The notes under the pieces: generated by a model | Database searches by the model: none | What the model was told of the DNA's origin: nothing | Seen by the model: only the letters and a program-made list of their open reading frames with translations | Program-made: the position numbers and the translations under genes | Part shown: one piece after another, positions 44,701 to 53,445 of the stretch | How positions within the stretch are numbered: the first letter of the stretch is position 1 | Layout: every line of letters begins with the position of its first letter | Source: Cellulomonas sp. | Lineage (GTDB): Bacteria > Actinomycetota > Actinomycetes > Actinomycetales > Cellulomonadaceae | Reading direction: 5' to 3' | NCBI GenBank assembly: GCA_022013895.1 | Contig: JAKLPK010000073.1 | Location: forward strand, 1 to 56,210 | Length of the DNA: 56,210 nt

Positions 44701-46262
44701 AGGACCTCAAGCAGCTCATCCACGACGCGAAGAACGCCAACCCCCGCGCGCGCATCCACACCAAGCTGGTGAGCGAGTTCGGGGTCGGCACGGTCGCGGC
44801 GGGCTGCGCGAAGGCCCACGCGGACGTGGTCCTCATCTCAGGGCACGACGGTGGGACGGGCGCCAGCCCGCTCACCTCGCTCAAGCACGCCGGGACGCCG
44901 TGGGAGATCGGTCTGGCCGAGACGCAGCAGACCCTCGTGCTCAACGATCTGCGCGACCGGGTGGTCGTCCAGGTGGACGGTCAGCTCAAGACGGGTCGTG
45001 ACGTGATCATCGGTGCGCTGCTGGGCGCCGAGGAGTTCGGCTTCGCGACCGCACCTCTCGTGGTCTCCGGCTGCGTCATGATGCGCGTCTGCCACCTCGA
45101 CACCTGTCCGGTCGGTGTCGCGACCCAGAACCCCGAGCTGCGGGCCCGCTTCACCGGCAAGCCCGAGCATGTGGTCACCTTCTTCGAGTTCATCGCCGAG
45201 CAGGTCCGCGAGCTGTTGGCGGCGCTCGGCTTCCGCACGCTGCTGGAGGCGGTGGGCCACGTCGAGCTGCTCGACACCCGGGCCGCCGTGGACCACTGGA
45301 AGGCGCAGGGCCTGGACCTGGCGCCGATCCTGGCCGTTCCCGAGCTGCGTGAAGGATCGTCCCTGCACCAGGTGCGCACCCAGGAGCACGGTCTGGAGCG
45401 GGCGCTGGACAACCAGCTCATCGCGCTCTCGGCCGATGCCCTCGAACGTGGTGAACCGGTGCGGATCGCGCTGCCCGTGCGCAACGTGAACCGCACGGTG
45501 GGCACGTTGCTGGGCCACGAGGTCACCAAGCGGTACGGCGCGGCCGGTCTGCCCGACGGCACGATCGATGTCGAGCTCACGGGTTCGGGCGGCCAGTCGT
45601 TCGGGGCGTTCCTGCCGGCGGGCATCACGTTGCGGCTCTTCGGCGATGCGAACGACTACGTCGGCAAGGGGCTCTCGGGCGGGCGGATCGTGGTGCGGCC
45701 GGACCGGACGGCGCGGCTGGACCCGCGGGCCAACGTGATCGCCGGCAACGTCATCGGCTACGGCGCGACGTCGGGGGAGATGTACCTGCGCGGTCAGGTG
45801 GGTGAACGCTTCGGTGTGCGCAACTCCGGTGCGACCCTCGTCGTCGGCGGGGTGGGCGACCACGCCTGCGAGTACATGACCGGCGGCACCGTCCTGGTGC
45901 TCGGCCCGACGGGACGCAACTTCGGTGCCGGGATGTCCGGGGGAGTCGCCTACGTGCTCGACCTCGACCCCGCTCTGGTGAACACGGCGGCCCTGGCCTC
46001 GGGGGAGCTCACGGTGGCCGCCCTGGACGATGACGACTGGACGCTGGTCACGCATCTGCTCCGCGAGCATCGCGAGCACACCGGATCGATCGTCGCGGCC
46101 GATCTGCTCGAGGCTCCGTCACCGGCCCGGGCCCGGTTCTCCCGTGTGCTGCCCACCGAGTACGCCCGGGTGCGCGATGCGATCGCCCGTGCCGCCGCTG
46201 AGGGTCTCGACCTGGAGGCGCCTGGCGTCTGGAACGAAGTCCTGGCAGGCACCCGTGGCTGA
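41715..46262 (+). CDS. gltB: Glutamate synthase (NADPH) large subunit GltB
   Basis: A 1,515-residue enzyme that makes two glutamates from glutamine and 2-oxoglutarate. The propeptide ends before the catalytic N-terminal Cys23 ([10 protein letters not shown]). The class II glutaminase domain spans about 23-430, then the central domain, the FMN-binding synthase domain (about 820-1210) and the C-terminal beta-helix (GXXGG-like repeats). The 3Fe-4S motif Cys-x5-Cys-x4-Cys is in [15 protein letters not shown] near residue 1120. ATG 41715 is preceded by AAGGAC; ATG 41700 is also possible. It overlaps gltD by 8 bp. Confidence 0.96.
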   Translation: MSSSWSAPGQVGLYNPVAEHDACGFAFVATLRGTPGRDIVDAGLTALLNLDHRGAVGAEEQSGDGAGILTQIPDAFCRDVVDAELPPAGHYAIGLAFLPSDEAERRAVVRQIEAIAAEEKLDVLAWRDVVVTADLVGPTARASMPAFRQLVVADPARELAGIDLDRRTFRLRRRAERETGVYFASLSARTLTYKGMLTTAQLEPFFADLSDPRYASEIALVHSRFSTNTFPSWPLAQPFRVVAHNGEINTVRGNRNWVAARQGRMASELVGDLAPLLPICTPGVSDSGSFDEVLELLHLSGRSLPHAVMMMIPEAWENHAQMDPARRAFYEYHSTLMEPWDGPAAMTFTDGTLVGSVQDRNGLRPGRYWVTEDGLVVCASEAGVLDLDPATVVAKGRLEPGRMFLVDTAQGRIVPDDEIKAQLAAQRPYAQWVAENSVYLSQLPEREHVAHSAASVRRRQRTFGYTEEELKIILSPMAAAGTEPLGAMGSDTPVAVLSARPRLLFDYFTQMFAQVTNPPLDAIREELVTSIGGAIGPEPNILVDGPDHARKLMLPFPVLDNDQLAKIAHVHKEPSLGFRAVTIRGLYDVAGGGAALEARLSEIFAEVDAAIADGVSFVVLSDRNSDAQLAPIPSLLLVSAVHHHTLRKHTRTQISLLVEAGDVREVHQVALLIGYGAAAVNPYLAMESVEDLAKAGYLPGVAPEKAVANLIKALGKGVLKVMSKMGISTIASYRGAQVFEAIGLSQALVDRYFTGTTSRLGGIGLDVVAAEVAARHADAYPASGNRQAHQRLAVGGEYQWRRAGEEHLFDPETVFRLQHSTKTHSYEAFRQYTDRVDDQAARLMTLRGLLKLTEGVRPPVPLAEVEPVSSIMKRFSTGAMSYGSISSEAHENLARAMNSIGAKSNTGEGGEDSDRLHDPERRSAIKQIASGRFGVTAEYLTNADDIQIKLAQGAKPGEGGQLPGHKVYPWVARTRHSTPGVGLISPPPHHDIYSIEDLKQLIHDAKNANPRARIHTKLVSEFGVGTVAAGCAKAHADVVLISGHDGGTGASPLTSLKHAGTPWEIGLAETQQTLVLNDLRDRVVVQVDGQLKTGRDVIIGALLGAEEFGFATAPLVVSGCVMMRVCHLDTCPVGVATQNPELRARFTGKPEHVVTFFEFIAEQVRELLAALGFRTLLEAVGHVELLDTRAAVDHWKAQGLDLAPILAVPELREGSSLHQVRTQEHGLERALDNQLIALSADALERGEPVRIALPVRNVNRTVGTLLGHEVTKRYGAAGLPDGTIDVELTGSGGQSFGAFLPAGITLRLFGDANDYVGKGLSGGRIVVRPDRTARLDPRANVIAGNVIGYGATSGEMYLRGQVGERFGVRNSGATLVVGGVGDHACEYMTGGTVLVLGPTGRNFGAGMSGGVAYVLDLDPALVNTAALASGELTVAALDDDDWTLVTHLLREHREHTGSIVAADLLEAPSPARARFSRVLPTEYARVRDAIARAAAEGLDLEAPGVWNEVLAGTRG

Positions 46263-47733
46263 CCCGCACGGTTTCCTGGAGGTCCGCGACCGCGAGCTCC
46301 CGCCGAACCGCCCCGTGGCCGTGCGCCTGCAGGACTGGGCCGATGTGCACGAGCACCTGGCGGACGGGCAGGCGTTCCTGTCCCGGCAGGCCGGCCGGTG
46401 CATGGACTGCGGCATCCCGTTCTGCCACAACGGGTGCCCCTTGGGGAACCTCATCCCGGAGTGGAACGACCTCGTGTGGCGGGGGCAGTGGGCCGATGCG
46501 GTCGACCGCCTGCACGCCACCAACAACTTCCCGGAGTTCACCGGGCGGATCTGCCCCGCGCCCTGCGAGACGTCGTGCGTGCTGGGCATCAGCCAGCCGC
46601 CGGTGACGATCAAGAACGTCGAGGTCTCGATCATCGACGAGGGGTTCGCGCGCGGGCTCGTCGTCCCGCAGGTCCCGCAGCGGCTCACCGGCCACACGGT
46701 GGCCGTCGTGGGTTCGGGGCCCGCCGGGCTGGCCGCCGCCCAGCAGCTGACGCGGGCCGGTCACACCGTGGCGGTCTATGAGCGTGACGACGCGATCGGC
46801 GGTCTGCTGCGCTACGGCGTCCCGGACTTCAAGCTCGAGAAGCGGCACATCGACCGGCGGCTGGACCAGATGCGCGCCGAGGGCACGCGGTTCCGGCCTG
46901 GGGTCGAGGTGGGTCGGGACATCACGTGGACCCAGCTGCAGGTGCGGTACGACGCCGTCGTGGTCGCGGTGGGTGCCTCTGTGCCGCGGCCGTTGCGGGT
47001 CCCCGGCGCCGACCTCGCGGGCGTCATGCCTGCCATGGACTACCTGCAGCCGTCGAACGTGGCCGTCCGGCACGGTGCGCGGCCGCCCGAGACGTTCGAC
47101 GCGGCAGGCAAGCACGTCGTGGTCATCGGGGGTGGCGACACCGGGTCCGACTGCGTCGGGACGGCGCTGAGGCAGGGTGCTGCGTCCGTGACGACGTTGG
47201 CGATCGGCCGTCGACCGCCGGCGACCCGCCAGGAGAACCAGCCGTGGCCGACGGACCCTGTGCTCTTCGAGGTGTCCTCCTCGCACGAGGAGGGCGGCGA
47301 GCGCGTCTACCTGGCGTCGACGGTCGAGCTGCTCGGCGGGCAGGGCGAGGACGGTGCGCACGTACGTCGGTTGCGCTGGGCGGCGACCAGCTACCTCCAG
47401 GACGGTCGTCGGGTCCCGGCGCCCGGCACGGAGCGCGAGCTGCCGGCCGACCTCGTGCTCGTCGCGATGGGCTTCGTCGGGCCGCAGGCCGCGGGCCTGC
47501 ACGATGAGCTCGGCGCCGTGCTCGACGAACGCGGCGCCGTCGCCCGTGACGACCAGTTCGCGACCACCGTCCCCGGCGTCTTCGTGGCCGGTGACGCCGG
47601 GCGTGGGCAGTCGTTGGTGGTCTGGGCGATCGCCGAGGGTCGCGCCGCGGCCGCGGCGGTGGACACCTACCTGCAGGGCAGCACCGAGCTTCCCGCCCCG
47701 GTCACGGCCGGGACCCGGGCGCTGCGGCCCTGA
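46255..47733 (+). CDS. gltD: Glutamate synthase small subunit GltD
   Basis: A 492-residue FAD/NADPH subunit that supplies electrons to GltB. The N-terminal 4Fe-4S motif is Cys49-x2-Cys52-x4-Cys57-x3-Cys61, with a second cysteine group CPAPCETSC near residue 102. Dinucleotide-binding motifs are [15 protein letters not shown] (FAD) and [15 protein letters not shown] (NADPH). The end [18 protein letters not shown] is the second FAD motif. The GTG start lies within the end of gltB, ensuring coupling. Confidence 0.96.
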   Translation: MADPHGFLEVRDRELPPNRPVAVRLQDWADVHEHLADGQAFLSRQAGRCMDCGIPFCHNGCPLGNLIPEWNDLVWRGQWADAVDRLHATNNFPEFTGRICPAPCETSCVLGISQPPVTIKNVEVSIIDEGFARGLVVPQVPQRLTGHTVAVVGSGPAGLAAAQQLTRAGHTVAVYERDDAIGGLLRYGVPDFKLEKRHIDRRLDQMRAEGTRFRPGVEVGRDITWTQLQVRYDAVVVAVGASVPRPLRVPGADLAGVMPAMDYLQPSNVAVRHGARPPETFDAAGKHVVVIGGGDTGSDCVGTALRQGAASVTTLAIGRRPPATRQENQPWPTDPVLFEVSSSHEEGGERVYLASTVELLGGQGEDGAHVRRLRWAATSYLQDGRRVPAPGTERELPADLVLVAMGFVGPQAAGLHDELGAVLDERGAVARDDQFATTVPGVFVAGDAGRGQSLVVWAIAEGRAAAAAVDTYLQGSTELPAPVTAGTRALRP

Positions 47734-47741
47734 CTGGCATA

Positions 47742-47776
47742 CCCGACGTCCAGCGACCCCCCGGGGGACGTTCGGG
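47742..47776 (+). terminator. Putative terminator after gltD
   Basis: CCCGACGTCC at 47742-47751 pairs with GGACGTTCGGG at 47766-47776 with one bulged base, enclosing a C/G-rich loop. It ends 26 bp before the pyk -10. Confidence 0.5.
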
Positions 47777-47801
47777 TCCGAACCCCTGAAAGTGGAAGGC
47801 T

Positions 47802-47807
47802 TAGGCT
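47802..47807 (+). promoter_or_regulatory. Leaderless -10 element of pyk
   Basis: TAGGCT ends 6 nt before the pyk ATG 47814, with only C/T between, so no ribosome site is possible. A clear leaderless promoter. Confidence 0.55.
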
Positions 47808-47813
47808 CCCCTC

Positions 47814-49250
47814 ATGCGTAGAGCGAAGATCGTCTGCACGATCGGCCCGGTCACCGAGTCCCCCGAGCAGGTCCAGGCACTGGTCGACGCCGGGATGGAT
47901 GTTGCTCGGCTGAACCGCAGCCACGGCGACACCGAGGTGCACGAGCGGGTGTACCGGAACGTGCGTGCCGCAGCGGTGGCCTCCGGCCGCTCGGTCGCGG
48001 TCCTGGTCGACCTGCAGGGTCCGAAGATCCGGCTCGGCCGGTTCAAGAACGGCAAGGAGATGCTCGCTGTCGGCGACGTCTTCACCATCACGACCGAGGA
48101 TGTGGTCGGCACCAAGGAGCGTGCCTCCACCACGTTCAAGGGCCTGCCGGGCGATGTGGCACCTGGTGACCCGATCCTCATCGACGACGGCAAGGTGCTC
48201 GTACGGGTGACCGCTGTCGAGGGCACCGAGGTGGTCACCCGCGTCGAGGTCCCCGGTCCGATCTCCAACAACAAGGGTCTCAACCTGCCCGGCGTGGCCG
48301 TCTCCGTGCCGGCCATGAGCGACAAGGACGAGGAGGACCTGCGCTGGGCCCTCAACATCGGCGCGGACATCATCGCGCTGTCCTTCGTGCGCTCGGCCGC
48401 CGACTACGACGACGTGCGCCGGATCATGGAGGAAGAGGGCCGGGTCATCCCGGTCATCGCCAAGATCGAGAAGCCGCAGGCCGTCGACAACCTGGTCGAG
48501 ATCGTCCGGGCCTTCGACGGCATCATGGTCGCCCGCGGTGACCTGGGCGTCGAGCTGCCGCTCGAGCAGGTGCCGCTGGTCCAGAAGAAGGCCGTCGAGA
48601 TCGCGCGGCGCAACGCCAAGCCGGTCATCGTCGCCACCCAGGTGCTGGAGTCGATGATCACGAGCCCGCGCCCGACGCGTGCCGAGGCGTCCGACTGCGC
48701 GAACGCCGTGCTCGACGGCGCGGATGCGGTCATGCTCTCCGGTGAGACGAGCGTCGGCGACTACCCGATCGAGGCGGTCCGCACGATGGCCCGCATCATC
48801 GAGGTCACCGAGGACCTGGGCCGCGACCGGATCGCACCGCTCAAGTCGACCCCCTCGACCCGTGGCGGCGCCGTGACCCGTGCCGCCGTCGAGATCGGCA
48901 CGAACCTCGCGGTGAAGTACCTGGTGACCTTCACCCAGTCCGGGGACTCGGCGCGTCGCATGTCCCGGCTGCGCCCTGAGATCCCGCTGCTGGCCTTCAC
49001 CCCGGTCGAGAGCACGCGCAACGTGCTGTCGCTGTCGTGGGGCGTCCAGACTCACCTGGTTCCCCAGGTCGGCAACACCGACGACATGGTGCGCCTCGTC
49101 GACCTCACCCTGCGGGCGAACAAGCTCGCCGAGATCGGCGACTACGTGGTGGTCGTGGCCGGGACGCCGGTGGGCGTCATCGGGTCGACCAACACCGTGC
49201 TCGTGCACAAGATCGGCGACGAGGACGGCCCGCACCCGCGCCGTTCCTGA
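47814..49250 (+). CDS. pyk: Pyruvate kinase
   Basis: A 478-residue glycolytic enzyme making pyruvate and ATP from phosphoenolpyruvate. It begins MRRAKIVCTIGP. The active-site block IPVIAKIEKPQAVDNLVEIV has the catalytic Lys, and MVARGDLGVELPLEQVP binds the metal. MLSGETSVGDYP and the C-terminal allosteric domain (about 350-478) are complete. The ATG is fixed by the leaderless -10. The following hairpin ends the unit. Confidence 0.97.
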   Translation: MRRAKIVCTIGPVTESPEQVQALVDAGMDVARLNRSHGDTEVHERVYRNVRAAAVASGRSVAVLVDLQGPKIRLGRFKNGKEMLAVGDVFTITTEDVVGTKERASTTFKGLPGDVAPGDPILIDDGKVLVRVTAVEGTEVVTRVEVPGPISNNKGLNLPGVAVSVPAMSDKDEEDLRWALNIGADIIALSFVRSAADYDDVRRIMEEEGRVIPVIAKIEKPQAVDNLVEIVRAFDGIMVARGDLGVELPLEQVPLVQKKAVEIARRNAKPVIVATQVLESMITSPRPTRAEASDCANAVLDGADAVMLSGETSVGDYPIEAVRTMARIIEVTEDLGRDRIAPLKSTPSTRGGAVTRAAVEIGTNLAVKYLVTFTQSGDSARRMSRLRPEIPLLAFTPVESTRNVLSLSWGVQTHLVPQVGNTDDMVRLVDLTLRANKLAEIGDYVVVVAGTPVGVIGSTNTVLVHKIGDEDGPHPRRS

Positions 49251-49262
49251 GTCCTGACCGCG

Positions 49263-49313
49263 CGGCCCGCGCGTCTTCCTGGGATCAACGCCCCAGGACG
49301 GCGACGCGGGCCG
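49263..49313. terminator. Two-tier hairpin between pyk and a convergent gene
   Basis: An outer 9-bp stem (49263-49271 with 49305-49313) and an inner 7-bp stem (49277-49283 with 49292-49298). It follows the pyk stop and overlaps the last codons of the minus-strand gene, so it may terminate both. Confidence 0.55.
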
Positions 49314-49767
49314 TCGTGCGTGTGCGGGGGGAGGACGCCCAGGGCACGCCGAGGTGCCTGATCTCGACGTCGCGGCCCGACAGCCGTGCGTCGTCGACCG
49401 CGGCCTGCATACCCGCGGTGACGCCGAGGTCCGCGTACACGACGGTCGCCTCGGAGAACCGGCCCCACACCTCGCGGATGCGCCGGGCGTCCAGGGAACC
49501 GAGGGCCGCGTCCTCGCCCTGCAGGGCGGTCGCCGAGATCGGTGCCTCACCGCGGGCGATCGAGTCGAGGAACGCGGCGCGCTCGTAGCCGGCGTCCGCA
49601 CCGTGCGGGACCTCGATGACGACACGACGAAGGGTGTTGCCCGCCTCATGGTGCACGGGCAGTCCGTGGGCCACCCGGACGACTCCTTCGTTCACCCCCG
49701 TGAGCCGCGAGACCTCGGCGATGAGCGTCTCGCTCAGGGGGCACGCGCCGGTGCAGGGCTGGCTCAT
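49285..49767 (-). CDS. Hypothetical protein
   Basis: A 160-residue protein with AAGGAG seven bases before ATG 49767. The N-terminus MSQPCTGACPLSETLIAEVS has a Cys-x3-Cys pair and leads into a possible small HTH-like segment (SRLTGVNEGVVRVAHGLPVHHE). Later strands and helices are without known motifs. No signal peptide or membrane helix. I do not recognise the family. Codon third positions are strongly G/C, supporting a gene. It is divergent from the HExxH protein, 235 bp away. Confidence 0.6.
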   Translation of the reverse strand: MSQPCTGACPLSETLIAEVSRLTGVNEGVVRVAHGLPVHHEAGNTLRRVVIEVPHGADAGYERAAFLDSIARGEAPISATALQGEDAALGSLDARRIREVWGRFSEATVVYADLGVTAGMQAAVDDARLSGRDVEIRHLGVPWASSPRTRTTARVAVLGR

Positions 49768-50002
49768 GGTCGATGCTCCTTCGCGGGAGGGGACGACGCT
49801 GTCGTCCGGCGGGGCGATGTCGACCTATCGGCAGGCGACGGCGAGCCTTGCGCCATCACGGATGAGATGTCCGTCGTACGTGGGGTGGCGGCGGTGGCCG
49901 GGCCCTTCGATGGTCGCCACCCGGCGGCCGGTGGCGCGTGACACCTCGTGTGCGGGCCCGGCGGGTCGATGAGCACGGTGACCGAGCGGAGGGAGCGCAC
50001 GC

Positions 50003-50605
50003 GTGCGGCTGGACGTCGGTGTGCTCACGGTGGTCACCGTGCTCCTGGTTCTCCTCGCGACCCGTGCGGGCGTCCGTCTGGTCCGGGGCCGTGCGTCGTC
50101 GTGGGGTGTCGGGGTCGTCGCGGTGGTCTGGTGGACGGTGCTGGCGGCGGCTGCGGGCCTCGCCGAGGCCGAGCACCAGGTGACCCAGCAGCTGGCGACG
50201 TCGGTGACCGTGATGGTGTCGGGGCGCCCCGGTGCCGTCGCCCGGTGCGCACGTCGCACCACGGACATGCTCGACGTGTCGGGCAACGCCGGTTCGGTGA
50301 GCTGGGACACCCCGGACGTCGCCCGGTTGCGGGCGGACACCTGTGCCGCGCTGTGGTCCTGGGTCATGTCGGACAAGACGCACCCCACGACCGATCAGGT
50401 GGTCGCGCTCCACGTGCTGGCGCACGAGGCGGTGCACGTCGGCGGCGAGCGTGCCGAAGCCACCACCGAGTGCGTGGCCATGGGCTGGGATGCCACGGTG
50501 GCGCGGGCCCTGGGCGCGTCTGATGCGGTTGCGGAGCAGATCGCCACGGCGTACCGCGAGCAGGTGTACCCGACCATGCCGGACGAGTACCGAGGCGCCT
50601 GCTGA
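50003..50605 (+). CDS. Membrane-anchored HExxH (putative zinc peptidase-like) protein
   Basis: A 200-residue protein with two N-terminal transmembrane helices (about residues 6-22 and 35-53) and an extracytoplasmic or cytoplasmic C-terminal domain. That domain contains [20 protein letters not shown]: His141-Glu142-x-x-His145, followed by Glu152 and Glu156 as possible third ligands, and a Cys at 157. Cysteines at about 81, 113 and 157 plus the final Cys200 could form disulphides. Similar unannotated proteins with HEAxH and EATTEC are known to me in actinobacteria, but no activity is established. GTG 50003 follows GGAGGGAG. Confidence 0.65.
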   Translation: MRLDVGVLTVVTVLLVLLATRAGVRLVRGRASSWGVGVVAVVWWTVLAAAAGLAEAEHQVTQQLATSVTVMVSGRPGAVARCARRTTDMLDVSGNAGSVSWDTPDVARLRADTCAALWSWVMSDKTHPTTDQVVALHVLAHEAVHVGGERAEATTECVAMGWDATVARALGASDAVAEQIATAYREQVYPTMPDEYRGAC

Positions 50606-50684
50606 TCGGACCGCATCCCACGTCCTGCGTGCGACGGACGAGGTCCGGGCTGACAGAGGGTGCCGGGGACGGTTGACTGGTCCG

Positions 50685-52619
50685 ATGCCTGAGCGCCCGC
50701 CCTCCGTCGTCCTGGCCGCGGCCGACCGCCACCTCACGGCTGTGCAGCCGATGCGGCGCGAGCTGTTCATGGCGCGTCTGGAGCGGTGGTGGCCCGATCT
50801 GGTGGCGGGTGTGCAGACGGTCTACCCGGGTGAGCCGGGGGAGCAGCTGGTGGCCCGGCTGGTCGGTGCGGCGGCGGCCGCCTTCGCGGACCGTGACCCC
50901 GAGCTGGCTCATCTCGACCTGGTGCGCACGCTCGACCCGCAGTGGTTCCAGTCGCCGACCATGGTGGGCTACGCGGCCTATGCCGAGCGGTTCGCGGGCG
51001 ACCTGCGCGGGGTGGCGGCGCAGGTGGACTACCTGCGGGAGCTCGGGGTGACCTACCTGCACCTCATGCCGCTGCTGGCGACGCGGGAGGGGGACAACGA
51101 CGGCGGGTACGCCGTCACCGACTACCGGACGGTGCGCCCGGACCTCGGCACGATGACCGATCTGCGTGCGCTGGCCCGCACGTTGCGCGCACACGGCATC
51201 TCGCTGGTGCTCGACCTGGTGCTCAACCACGTCGCGCGGGAGCACGCATGGGCGGTCGCGGCCCGCGCGGGGGACGAGCGCCGGCGCGCGTACTTCCACG
51301 TGTTCGCCGACCGCACGGAGCCGGACCGCTTCGAGGAGACGTTGCCCGAGGTGTTCCCCGACTTCGCCCCCGGCAGCTTCACCTGGGACGACGAGCTGTC
51401 CGGCTGGGTCTGGACCACGTTCAACTCCTGGCAGTGGGACGTGAACTGGGCGAACCCGGAGGTCTTCGCCGAGTACGCCGAGGTGCTGCTGGGGCTGGCC
51501 AACGAGGGTGTCGAGGTGTTCCGGCTGGATGCGATCGCGTTCCTGTGGAAGCGACCGGGCACGATGTGCCAGAACGAGCCCGAGGTGCACGCGATCACCC
51601 AGGCGCTGCGGGCGTTGACCCGGATCGCCTGTCCGGCGGTGGTCTTCAAGGCCGAGGCGATCGTCGCCCCGGGTGACCTGGTGCACTATCTGGGCACCGG
51701 TGCCCACTACGGCAAGGTGAGCGATCTGGCCTACCACAACAGCGTGATGGTGCAGATCTGGTCGATGCTCGCGGCCCAGGACGTCCGCCTGGCCGAGCGT
51801 GCGCTGGCGACCCTGCCGGCGACGCCGTCGACCACGGCCTGGATCACGTACGTGCGCTGCCACGACGACATCGGCTGGGCGATCGACGACGGGGATGCGG
51901 CCGCCGTCGGTCTGTCGGGGTTCGCGCACCGCGCGTTCCTCTCGGACTGGTACAGCGGGACGTTCCCGGGGTCGACGGCGCGCGGGCTGGTGTTCCAGGA
52001 GAACCCGGCGACCGGTGACCGTCGGATCAGCGGCACGGCGGCGAGCCTGGTGGGGCTCGAGCACGCGCGGGAGGTCGATGATGCGCAGGCCGTGGCGGCC
52101 GGCATCGACCGGCTGCTGCTGGCCCATGCGGTCACCTTCGGCTGGGGCGGTATCCCGGTGGTCTGGTCCGGTGACGAGCTGGCTCAGCCGAACGACCCTG
52201 CCTGGGCCGACGAACCGGGGCACGCCGGCGACAACCGGTGGGCGCACCGTCCGCGGCTCGACCGCGGGTCCATGGCCCGCAGGCACGTGGACGGAACCGT
52301 CGAGTGCCGGGTGTTCGAGGGGCTGCAGCGGCTGGCTCGGGTCCGGGCCGCGCTTCCCCAGCTGCACGCCGCCACGCCGGTCCAGGTGCTGGCGACCGAA
52401 GACCCGGGGGTGCTTGCGGTGCTTCGCGCACATCCGCTCGGCCCGCTGCTCATGCTGGTGAACGTCACCTGGTCGTGGCGACCGTTCGCGGGGTGGCGCC
52501 TGCGCGAGCTCGGTCTGGTGCCGGCCCACGACGCTCTGGCGGATTTCCAGGTGGCTCCTGCCGACGACGACAACCTGTGGTTGCCGCCGCTGACGGTCCG
52601 GTGGCTGGTCGGCAACTGA
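50685..52619 (+). CDS. Amylosucrase-like GH13 glycoside hydrolase
   Basis: A 644-residue GH13 enzyme of the amylosucrase type (subfamily 4-like), with an all-helical N-terminal domain (about 1-100) and no signal peptide. Catalytic residues are nucleophile Asp282 ([12 protein letters not shown]), acid/base Glu324 (FKAEAIVAP) and transition-state Asp394 (CHDDIGW). The B-domain region and [19 protein letters not shown] and [11 protein letters not shown] are diagnostic. Amylosucrases build alpha-1,4-glucan from sucrose, and related sucrose hydrolases only cleave it; sequence alone does not separate them. The ATG at 50685 is inferred from the start of the helical domain. Confidence 0.88.
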   Translation: MPERPPSVVLAAADRHLTAVQPMRRELFMARLERWWPDLVAGVQTVYPGEPGEQLVARLVGAAAAAFADRDPELAHLDLVRTLDPQWFQSPTMVGYAAYAERFAGDLRGVAAQVDYLRELGVTYLHLMPLLATREGDNDGGYAVTDYRTVRPDLGTMTDLRALARTLRAHGISLVLDLVLNHVAREHAWAVAARAGDERRRAYFHVFADRTEPDRFEETLPEVFPDFAPGSFTWDDELSGWVWTTFNSWQWDVNWANPEVFAEYAEVLLGLANEGVEVFRLDAIAFLWKRPGTMCQNEPEVHAITQALRALTRIACPAVVFKAEAIVAPGDLVHYLGTGAHYGKVSDLAYHNSVMVQIWSMLAAQDVRLAERALATLPATPSTTAWITYVRCHDDIGWAIDDGDAAAVGLSGFAHRAFLSDWYSGTFPGSTARGLVFQENPATGDRRISGTAASLVGLEHAREVDDAQAVAAGIDRLLLAHAVTFGWGGIPVVWSGDELAQPNDPAWADEPGHAGDNRWAHRPRLDRGSMARRHVDGTVECRVFEGLQRLARVRAALPQLHAATPVQVLATEDPGVLAVLRAHPLGPLLMLVNVTWSWRPFAGWRLRELGLVPAHDALADFQVAPADDDNLWLPPLTVRWLVGN

Positions 52620-52666
52620 CACCGCGGACCGCGCCTCGCCGTCGTGGTCGCCCGACGCACGGATCA

Positions 52667-52682
52667 ATACCCTGGGGGGTAT
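52667..52682. promoter_or_regulatory. CsoR/CstR-type operator overlapping a promoter
   Basis: The palindrome ATACCC-TGGG-GGGTAT has the C-tract/G-tract form of CsoR/CstR operators and runs straight into TATACGAT, a good -10. It is about 34 bp before the small Cys-rich gene, and the regulator is the next gene. Binding by that regulator is inferred. Confidence 0.7.
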
Positions 52683-52715
52683 ACGATCGGCTCTCCCGAC
52701 CACGAGGAGACAGTC

Positions 52716-52883
52716 ATGTGTCGAGCAGTGAGCTGCCGCAAGTGCGGCAAGACGACCTGGGCCGGCTGCGGTCAGCACGTCGACCAGGTCCTGCGCGGGG
52801 TGCCGAAGTCCCAGCGGTGCGCCGGACACGAGAACGACCCCGCGGAGCCCGGCTTCCTCGCCCGGCTCTTCGGGCGTCGCTGA
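52716..52883 (+). CDS. Cys-rich miniprotein in a CstR-type operon
   Basis: A 55-residue protein, MCRAVSCRKCGKTTWAGCGQ at the start, with six cysteines (2, 7, 10, 18, 35 near its end QRCAGH) and His in pairs: C-x4-C-x2-C-x7-C-x-x-H and later C-x-x-H. This looks like a small zinc- or thiol-reactive knuckle. Close relatives occur widely in actinobacteria, often beside DUF156 regulators, without assigned function. GAGGAG precedes ATG 52716. A longer in-frame GTG at 52644 is rejected because it would lie upstream of the operator. Five cysteines are certain from the reading; exact spacing should be recounted. Confidence 0.75.
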   Translation: MCRAVSCRKCGKTTWAGCGQHVDQVLRGVPKSQRCAGHENDPAEPGFLARLFGRR

Positions 52884-52894
52884 GCGGGCGACCG

Positions 52895-53176
52895 ATGGCC
52901 TCCTCGGGTGCGTCGACGCCGATCGACCAGGGCAAGGTGCTCAACCGGCTGCGTCGCGCACAGGGCCAGCTCGCGTCGGTGGTCGATGCGGTGGAGGCCG
53001 GCGGCGACTGCCGTGATGTCGTCGTCCAGCTGGCCGCCGTGTCGAAGGCCCTCGACCGGGCCGGGTTCGCGATCGTCGCGCTCGCGATGCGTGGCTGCCT
53101 CACCGTGCCCGAGGGGGAGCAGAACGACGGGCCGACGGTCGAAGAGCTCGAGAAGCTGTTCCTGTCGCTGTCCTGA
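52895..53176 (+). CDS. Metal/sulfur-sensing CsoR/CstR family repressor
   Basis: A 93-residue, all-helical DUF156 repressor. Core RLRRAQGQLASVVDAVEAGGDCRDVVVQ and ALDRAGFAIVALAMRGC. The two conserved cysteines are 29 residues apart, as in CsoR, but the His four residues before the second Cys is Ala. The Cys-His-Cys copper site is therefore incomplete and the pair resembles CstR, which senses persulfides. It is co-transcribed with the miniprotein (11-bp gap) under the operator at 52667-52682, so probably self-regulating. No copper ATPase or sulfur genes are adjacent. Confidence 0.85.
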   Translation: MASSGASTPIDQGKVLNRLRRAQGQLASVVDAVEAGGDCRDVVVQLAAVSKALDRAGFAIVALAMRGCLTVPEGEQNDGPTVEELEKLFLSLS

Positions 53177-53274
53177 GCGGGTGTGGGACCGAGCCGCGCC
53201 TGGGCTGCTGGGCGGGCTCCGGTCGGCGTGCGGGTCCCGGTCGGCGGGCGGGCTCCTGGCCATGAGCGCCGTGA

Positions 53275-53302
53275 TGGTGCCCCGAGCGAGATTCGAACTC
53301 GC
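53275..53302 (-). pseudogene. 3' fragment of a tRNA gene, likely attachment site
   Basis: Read on the minus strand this is a T arm (GCGAG-TTCGAAT-CTCGC), an acceptor 3' strand TCGGGGC, discriminator A and CCA. The matching 5' acceptor GCCCCGA and D arm are absent in the next 100 bp, so the gene is incomplete. A tRNA 3' end beside an integrase is the usual footprint of integration. The intact tRNA should lie at the far end of the element, to the right of the window. The amino-acid identity cannot be decided. Confidence 0.7.
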
Positions 53303-53445
53303 ACGGCCGTTAGGAACGACTAGGAACCGAGTGGCCGGGAACTCACGAGTTACCAGGTCAGGACCCTGATCTAGCGGAACCACTACCAACCACGCGGAAC
53401 CCCGTGTACCGTCTTCTGTGACACGTAGTGACACGGGGGGATGAG

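Noticed and set aside
40563-44819. A 1,418-codon open frame on the minus strand opposite trpA, lgt and gltB
   Set aside because: It is antisense to three well-conserved genes, its translation is Arg/His/Gly-rich low-complexity sequence, and such long stop-free antisense frames are common at this GC content.
52644-52715. An N-terminally extended version of the Cys-rich miniprotein from GTG 52644
   Set aside because: It would begin upstream of the operator and -10 that should drive the gene. GAGGAG before ATG 52716 fixes the shorter start.
53275-53350. A complete tRNA gene (for example Arg-CCT) at the integrase
   Set aside because: The T arm and acceptor 3' strand are good, but no 5' acceptor GCCCCGA or D arm lies at the right distance, and the CCTAA upstream gives an anticodon arm with a variable loop that is too short.
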